From CAXBCP01 sp047638395 (GTDB lineage: Bacteria > Pseudomonadota > Alphaproteobacteria > MPNO01 > UBA830): DNA of 64,000 nucleotides. This document shows, one piece after another, positions 59,167 to 64,000 of this stretch. The position numbers were made by a program, and so were the translations under genes. The stretch spans positions 1 through 64,000 of the forward strand of contig JBLIMV010000011.1 in the NCBI GenBank assembly GCA_047638395.1, given 5' to 3'. How positions within the stretch are numbered: position 1 is the first letter of the stretch; each line of letters begins with the position of its first letter. Under the pieces are notes generated by a model, which was not told the DNA's origin, made no database searches, and saw nothing but the letters and a program-made list of their open reading frames with translations.

Positions 59167-60344
59167 TGGCCGAAACCGAGATCAAAAACCTCACGATGAA
59201 TTTCGGGCCGCAGCATCCTGCGGCGCACGGGGTGCTTCGCCTGGTCGTCGAGATGGACGGCGAAATTGTCGAGCGCTGCGATCCGCATATCGGGTTGCTG
59301 CATCGCGGCACCGAAAAACTCATCGAGTATAAAACTTACCTGCAGGCGGTGCCGTATTTCGACCGTCTCGATTACGTCTCTCCGATGTGTCAGGAGCACG
59401 CGTATGCACTGGCGGTTGAGAAACTGGCCGGGATCTCTGTGCCGATCCGCGGACAATACATTCGTGTGATGTTCAGCGAGATCACCCGGATCCTGAACCA
59501 CATTATGAATATCAGCGCCTTTGCCCTTGATGTCGGCGCCATGACGCCGCTGCTGTGGGGCTTCGAAGAGCGCGAAAAACTGATGGAATTCTACGAGCGT
59601 GTGTCGGGTGCCCGGTTGCATGCTGCCTATTTTCGTCCCGGCGGCGTGCACCGCGATCTGCCGGTTGGCTTGCTTGAAGACGTCGCAACGTTCTGTGACG
59701 AATTCCCTAAAATCATTGACGATATTGAATCCCTGCTGACCGAAAACCGTATTTTCCGTCAGCGGACGGTCGATGTCGGAATCGTCACCAAGGACGATGC
59801 TCTGGACTGGGGCTTCTCGGGCCCGATGCTGCGGGGCAGCGGCGTGCCATGGGATTTGCGCAAATCGCAGCCCTATGACGTCTACGGTCGGATGAAATTC
59901 GACATCCCTGTCGGCAAGACGGGCGATTGCTTCGACCGCTATCTGGTGCGTGTTGAAGAAATGCGCCAGTCGCTGCAGATCATAAAACAGTGCATCGATG
60001 AGATGCCCGGCGGGCCCGTGCGCACGCAGGACAACAAGATCGCGCCGCCGTCACGCGGTGAGATGAAACAATCGATGGAAGCGCTGATCCATCACTTCAA
60101 GCTTTATACCGAGGGATATCGTGTTCCCGAGGGCGAGACCTATACGGCAGTCGAAGCGCCAAAGGGCGAATTTGGCGTTTATATCGTCGCGGACGGCACG
60201 AATAAGCCCTATCGGTGTAAAATCCGTGCGCCAGGCTTTGCGTTCCTGCAAGCGACTGACTTCCTATCGAAAGGTCATATGCTGGCCGATATGGTCGCCA
60301 TCGTCGGGTCTATGGATATCGTGTTCGGGGAGATCGATCGATGA
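59166..60344 (+). CDS. nuoD: NADH-quinone oxidoreductase subunit D
   Basis: The 392-residue 49-kDa subunit has NFGPQHPAAHGVLRLV, with the quinone-site His, ERCDPHIGLLHRGTEKLIE (in part HIGLLHRGTEKL) and the closing SMDIVFGEIDR. It builds the quinone cavity with NuoB. Overlaps of 1 and 4 bases to nuoC and nuoE show tight translational coupling. Confidence 0.97.
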   Translation: MAETEIKNLTMNFGPQHPAAHGVLRLVVEMDGEIVERCDPHIGLLHRGTEKLIEYKTYLQAVPYFDRLDYVSPMCQEHAYALAVEKLAGISVPIRGQYIRVMFSEITRILNHIMNISAFALDVGAMTPLLWGFEEREKLMEFYERVSGARLHAAYFRPGGVHRDLPVGLLEDVATFCDEFPKIIDDIESLLTENRIFRQRTVDVGIVTKDDALDWGFSGPMLRGSGVPWDLRKSQPYDVYGRMKFDIPVGKTGDCFDRYLVRVEEMRQSLQIIKQCIDEMPGGPVRTQDNKIAPPSRGEMKQSMEALIHHFKLYTEGYRVPEGETYTAVEAPKGEFGVYIVADGTNKPYRCKIRAPGFAFLQATDFLSKGHMLADMVAIVGSMDIVFGEIDR

Positions 60345-60928
60345 CCGAACAGCCGGCGAGTTTCGCCTTTGATGCCGAGAACCAGGCACTTGCCGATAAA
60401 CACATCGCCAAGTATCCGGAAGGGCGCGAAGCGAGCGCGGTTCTGCCGCTGCTGGATATCGCTCAACGCCAGTGTGGCGGGTGGTTGCCGCGCGCGGCGA
60501 TGGATCATATCGCCGATATGCTCGATATGGCGCCGATCCGCGTTTACGAAGTCGTCTCGTTCTACGAGATGTATCACGACGTACCGCGGGGCAAGCATGA
60601 GCTTAGGGTTTGCACGACAACGCCGTGCTGGTTGCGTGGCAGCGCCGACATTGTCTCGGCCTGCGAGGACGAAATGGGCTGCAAGGTTGGCGAGACATCC
60701 GCGGACGGCGTGTTTTCGCTTGGCGAGTTCGAATGTCTCGGCGCCTGTGTCAACGCGCCGGTGGTCTGGGTCGACGACGACTATTACGAGGATGTCGATC
60801 CGGAGGGCGCCCGCAAACTTATTCAGGCTTTCCGTAAGGGCGATCGCCCGGAACCGGGGCCGATGACTGACCGTCAGAAATCAGCGCCCGCCGGTGGGCC
60901 GACCACCTTGACCGGGGCGGGGGAGTAA
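60341..60928 (+). CDS. nuoE: NADH-quinone oxidoreductase subunit E
   Basis: The 195-residue 24-kDa subunit binds the off-path 2Fe-2S cluster N1a: Cys in VCTTTPCWLRGS and in FECLGACVNAPVV. The last 25 residues are a flexible Pro/Gly-rich tail. It lies 4 bases inside the end of nuoD and 5 bases before nuoF. Confidence 0.96.
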   Translation: MTEQPASFAFDAENQALADKHIAKYPEGREASAVLPLLDIAQRQCGGWLPRAAMDHIADMLDMAPIRVYEVVSFYEMYHDVPRGKHELRVCTTTPCWLRGSADIVSACEDEMGCKVGETSADGVFSLGEFECLGACVNAPVVWVDDDYYEDVDPEGARKLIQAFRKGDRPEPGPMTDRQKSAPAGGPTTLTGAGE

Positions 60929-60933
60929 TCGCG

Positions 60934-62214
60934 ATGCTGAGCGATAAGGATCGTATTTTCACCAATCTCTACGGGCTCCAGGACTGGGGTCTCGACGCGG
61001 CGAAATCGCGTGGGGACTGGGACGGGACCAAGGACATTCTGACCAAGGGCCGTGACTGGATCATCGACGAGATGAAAGAATCCGGGCTGCGTGGCCGTGG
61101 TGGAGCGGGTTTCCCCGCTGGCCTCAAATGGTCGTTCATGCCGAAGGAAGACACCGGCCGGCCATCTTATCTGGTGGTGAATGCGGACGAGTCAGAACCC
61201 GGCACCTGCAAAGACCGCGATATCATGCGCCACGACCCGCACAAGCTGGTCGAAGGCTGCCTTATCGCCGGTTTCGCCATGGGGGCGATTGCCGCCTATA
61301 TCTATGTGCGCGGCGAATTTCATTATGAAGCGGGCATCCTCGATGCCGCTGTAGAACAGGCCTATGACGCGGGCCTGATTGGCAAGAACGCCAGCGGTTC
61401 CGGCTACGATTTCGATATCTACGTCCATCGCGGCGCCGGCGCTTATATCTGCGGTGAGGAAACGGCGCTTCTCGAAAGCCTGGAAGGCAAAAAGGGGCAG
61501 CCGCGGATCAAACCGCCATTCCCCGCAAATACCGGCCTTTACGGTTGCCCGACGACGATCAACAACGTTGAGACGATTGCCGTCGCGCCGACGATCTGTC
61601 GTCGCGGCGCATCGTGGTTTTCCGGGTTCGGACGTGAGAACAACACCGGTACCAAGGTTTTCTGTATTTCAGGCCATGTGAATAATCCCTGCAACGTCGA
61701 AGAAGAGATGAGCATCCCGCTGAAGGAGCTTATCGAAAAGCACGCCGGTGGCGTTCGCGGCGGTTGGGATAATCTGAAGGCGATCATTCCGGGCGGATCG
61801 TCCGTGCCGATGTTGCCCAAATCGATCTGCGACACCGTTCTGATGGATTTCGACTCGCTGAAGGAAGTGAAATCGGGCCTCGGTACGGCGGGCATCATCG
61901 TGATGGACCAGTCAACCGACGTTATTGCGGCCATCGCGCGGCTCGCGAAGTTCTACAAGCATGAAAGTTGCGGTCAGTGTACGCCGTGCCGCGAGGGTAC
62001 CGGCTGGATGTGGCGGGTGATGGAACGGCTTGTGAAGGGTGACGCTGAGATCGAAGAGATCGATATGCTGCTCGACGTGTCCTACGAAATTGAAGGCCAT
62101 ACCATCTGCGCGCTGGGCGATGCCGCCGCGTGGCCGATCCAGGGGCTGATGCGTCATTTCCGGAACGAAGTCGAAGACCGGATCACCTCCAACCGCTCAC
62201 GCAGCGCGGCCTGA
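60934..62214 (+). CDS. nuoF: NADH-quinone oxidoreductase subunit F
   Basis: The 426-residue 51-kDa subunit has the FMN and NADH site in GLRGRGGAGFPAGLKW, NADESEPGTCKDRDI and GAGAYICGEETALLES, and the 4Fe-4S cluster N3 in ESCGQCTPCREG with a distant Cys in HTICALGD. It accepts electrons from NADH. The length is normal. Confidence 0.97.
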   Translation: MLSDKDRIFTNLYGLQDWGLDAAKSRGDWDGTKDILTKGRDWIIDEMKESGLRGRGGAGFPAGLKWSFMPKEDTGRPSYLVVNADESEPGTCKDRDIMRHDPHKLVEGCLIAGFAMGAIAAYIYVRGEFHYEAGILDAAVEQAYDAGLIGKNASGSGYDFDIYVHRGAGAYICGEETALLESLEGKKGQPRIKPPFPANTGLYGCPTTINNVETIAVAPTICRRGASWFSGFGRENNTGTKVFCISGHVNNPCNVEEEMSIPLKELIEKHAGGVRGGWDNLKAIIPGGSSVPMLPKSICDTVLMDFDSLKEVKSGLGTAGIIVMDQSTDVIAAIARLAKFYKHESCGQCTPCREGTGWMWRVMERLVKGDAEIEEIDMLLDVSYEIEGHTICALGDAAAWPIQGLMRHFRNEVEDRITSNRSRSAA

Positions 62215-62230
62215 GGGAGGACCGGTACTC

Positions 62231-64000
62231 ATGGCAAAAATGACCATCGACGGGACCGAAATTGAGGTCGAAGACGGCATCACGGTGCTGCAGGCCTGCG
62301 AACAGGCCGGTGTTGAAATTCCGCGCTTCTGCTACCACGAGCGGCTCTCTATTGCCGGTAACTGCCGCATGTGCCTCGTTGAAATGGAACGCGCACCGAA
62401 ACCGATCGCGTCCTGCGCGATGCCGGTGGGCGAAGGCATGGTCATCAAGACCAATACCGAGACCGTCAAAAAAGCCCGCAACGGCGTGATGGAATTCCTG
62501 CTGATCAACCATCCGCTCGATTGCCCGATCTGCGATCAGGGCGGCGAATGCGATTTGCAGGACCAGGCGATGGCCTACGGGTTCGATCATTCGCGGTTCA
62601 AGGAAAACAAACGTTCGGTCACCGACAAAAATCTCGGACCGCTCGTCGAAACGCATATGACGCGGTGCATTCACTGCACGCGCTGCATCCGGTTCTCGAC
62701 CGAGGTTGCCGGGGTTGAAGTGTTGGGCGCGACTGGTCGCGGCGAGAACATGGAAGTCGGCACCTATGTCGAAATGGCCATTTCATCGGAGCTGTCTGCG
62801 AATATCATCGATCTGTGCCCGGTTGGAGCACTGACGTCGAAGCCTTACGCCTTCGAAGCCCGCCCGTGGGAACTGACCAAGACCGAATCCGTCGATGTGC
62901 TGGACGCGGTTGGCAGCAATATTCGGGTCGACAGCCGCGGTCGCGAGGTTATGCGCGTCTTGCCGATGCTGAACGAGGACGTCAACGAAGAATGGATTTC
63001 GGACAAGACCCGCTATGCCTGTGATGGTCTGGCGCGTCAGCGGCTCGACAAGCCTTATGTGAAAATCGACGGCAAGCTGCAGCCCGCGTCCTGGCATGAT
63101 GCTTTCGATGCTATTGGCGGGAAAGTACGGGGCCTCGACGGGAGCAAGATCGCGGCGATTGCCGGCGATATGTGTGACGCCGAGGCGATGGCTGCGCTCA
63201 AGGATCTGATGACGGCGCTTGGCTCGACCAATATTGATTGCCGCCAGGATGGCGCGAAACTTACCGCCGGCGCGCGTGCTGGTTACACGTTCAACACGAC
63301 CATCGCCGGTATCGAAGAAGCCGATGCGTGCCTGATCGTTGGTGCCAATCCTCGGCACGAAGCGCCGATCATCAATGCCCGCCTGCGCAAGCGTATGGTT
63401 GCCGGCGGCTGCAAGGTCGGTCTGGTTGGTGAGGCGGTCGATCTGACATACCGTTACGAGCACCTGGGTGCCGGACCGCAGACACTTAAAGAAATTGCCG
63501 ACGGCACGCACGCGTTCTGTGAGGTTTTGAAAGCCGCCGAACGCCCGATGATTATTGTCGGGCAGGGCGCATTGAGCCGGGCTGACGGGGCCGCGGTCCT
63601 TGCCGCAGCCCGCAGCATTGCAGATGCAACCGGCATGATCGTCGACGACTGGAATGGCTTTAACGTGCTGCACACCGCGGCAGCGCGTGTTGCCGGGCTC
63701 GACCTGGGCCTGGTCCCGGGCGAGGGCGGCAAAGACGTCGCCGGAATTCTGGACGGTGCGGCATCGGGAGATATCGAGGTCGTCTACCTTATGGGCGCCG
63801 ACGAGATCGATACATCGAAGCTTGCGAATGCTTTTGTCGTCTATCAGGGACATCACGGCGATGCCGGGGCGCACGTCGCCGATGTCATCCTGCCGGGTGC
63901 TGCCTATACCGAAAAAGAAGGCACCTACGTCAATACAGAGGGACGCGTTCAGCGCGGACGCCGGGCAACTTTCCCGCCGGGCGATGCCCGCGAAGACTGG
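62231..64000 (+). CDS. nuoG: NADH-quinone oxidoreductase subunit G (3' end beyond the window)
   Basis: The frame is open from ATG 62231 to the last base, giving 590 codons of a protein that is usually about 690 residues in alphaproteobacteria. The N-terminus binds 2Fe-2S N1b (RFCYHERLSIAGNCRMC, in part GNCRMC), then HPLDCPICDQGGECDLQD and the 4Fe-4S set RCIHCTRCIRFS. The remaining part is the molybdopterin-oxidoreductase-like domain, which is structural here. It starts 16 bases after the nuoF stop. nuoH to nuoN would be expected beyond the window. Confidence 0.97.
   Translation, partial: MAKMTIDGTEIEVEDGITVLQACEQAGVEIPRFCYHERLSIAGNCRMCLVEMERAPKPIASCAMPVGEGMVIKTNTETVKKARNGVMEFLLINHPLDCPICDQGGECDLQDQAMAYGFDHSRFKENKRSVTDKNLGPLVETHMTRCIHCTRCIRFSTEVAGVEVLGATGRGENMEVGTYVEMAISSELSANIIDLCPVGALTSKPYAFEARPWELTKTESVDVLDAVGSNIRVDSRGREVMRVLPMLNEDVNEEWISDKTRYACDGLARQRLDKPYVKIDGKLQPASWHDAFDAIGGKVRGLDGSKIAAIAGDMCDAEAMAALKDLMTALGSTNIDCRQDGAKLTAGARAGYTFNTTIAGIEEADACLIVGANPRHEAPIINARLRKRMVAGGCKVGLVGEAVDLTYRYEHLGAGPQTLKEIADGTHAFCEVLKAAERPMIIVGQGALSRADGAAVLAAARSIADATGMIVDDWNGFNVLHTAAARVAGLDLGLVPGEGGKDVAGILDGAASGDIEVVYLMGADEIDTSKLANAFVVYQGHHGDAGAHVADVILPGAAYTEKEGTYVNTEGRVQRGRRATFPPGDAREDW

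Noticed and set aside
62783..63874. 363-residue antisense frame within nuoG
   Set aside because: It is the mirror of a well-conserved nuoG reading frame.
1..64000. CRISPR arrays, rRNA operons, riboswitches and prophage genes
   Set aside because: No regularly spaced repeats, rRNA signatures, recognisable aptamer cores or phage structural genes were found by eye.

Overview
The window reads as a stretch of chromosome from a free-living alphaproteobacterium, most likely a Rhodospirillales-type aquatic or soil organism. I infer this from the tig-clpP-clpX-lon-hup-tRNA-Val/tRNA-Asp block upstream of a nuo operon, glnB-glnA behind a sigma-54 promoter, CtrA-type boxes (TTAA-N7-TTAA), TRAP and Liv transporters, and uniformly fairly high GC with tightly packed short operons. 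I cannot name a genus. No rRNA, CRISPR array or prophage was seen. Coordinates of coding regions include the stop codon.

Layout. 1-123: right end of an IS5-like insertion. 143-8190: PaaY-like hexapeptide protein, stand-alone Lrp sensor domain, RhlE helicase, two small hydrolases, a DUF302 protein and a lipoprotein, ParE, a YciA-type thioesterase. 8244-11033: nitrogen control (glnA, glnB) and a CBS-domain protein facing a zinc-ribbon protein. 11159-12495: aminotransferase and tRNA-His. 12575-22540: a TRAP transporter, a PqiA-like protein, then a five-gene operon (AbrB-type membrane protein, APH-fold kinase, divergent enolase, 2-hydroxyacid dehydrogenase, FAH-family enzyme) with a divergent SDR. 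This operon is my best candidate for an undescribed catabolic pathway. 22615-27208: branched-chain amino-acid type ABC transporter. 27209-28369: a PEP-CTERM surface protein behind a near-perfect sigma-54 promoter and palindromes. 28387-32883: deacetylase, cupin, parvulin and a cofE-cofD-cofC set for coenzyme F420 side chain assembly. 33016-40314: a five-PAS histidine kinase, a nitrile-hydratase-beta-like small protein coupled to an isochorismatase-fold hydrolase, a crotonase, Nnr, and an unknown protein with a CtrA box. 40357-43350: Lrp regulator divergent from a single-chain 2-oxoacid dehydrogenase E1.

43488-50649 is the protein quality-control block (tRNA-Leu, tig, clpP, clpX, lon, hup, tRNA-Val, tRNA-Asp). 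50844-57352 holds accessory genes: a three-subunit molybdenum hydroxylase and an MBOAT/SGNH O-acyltransferase pair, placed between the tRNAs and nuo. 57639-64000 is nuoABCDEF and most of nuoG, which runs off the end of the window.

How genes work together. glnB/glnA give PII signalling and ammonium assimilation. ClpXP, Lon and trigger factor form the folding and proteolysis core. The Nuo subunits make the peripheral arm of complex I. The enolase-like operon probably imports, phosphorylates and breaks down an unidentified hydroxy acid. The Cof enzymes would finish F420, but the deazaflavin synthase (CofG/CofH or FbiC) is not in the window.
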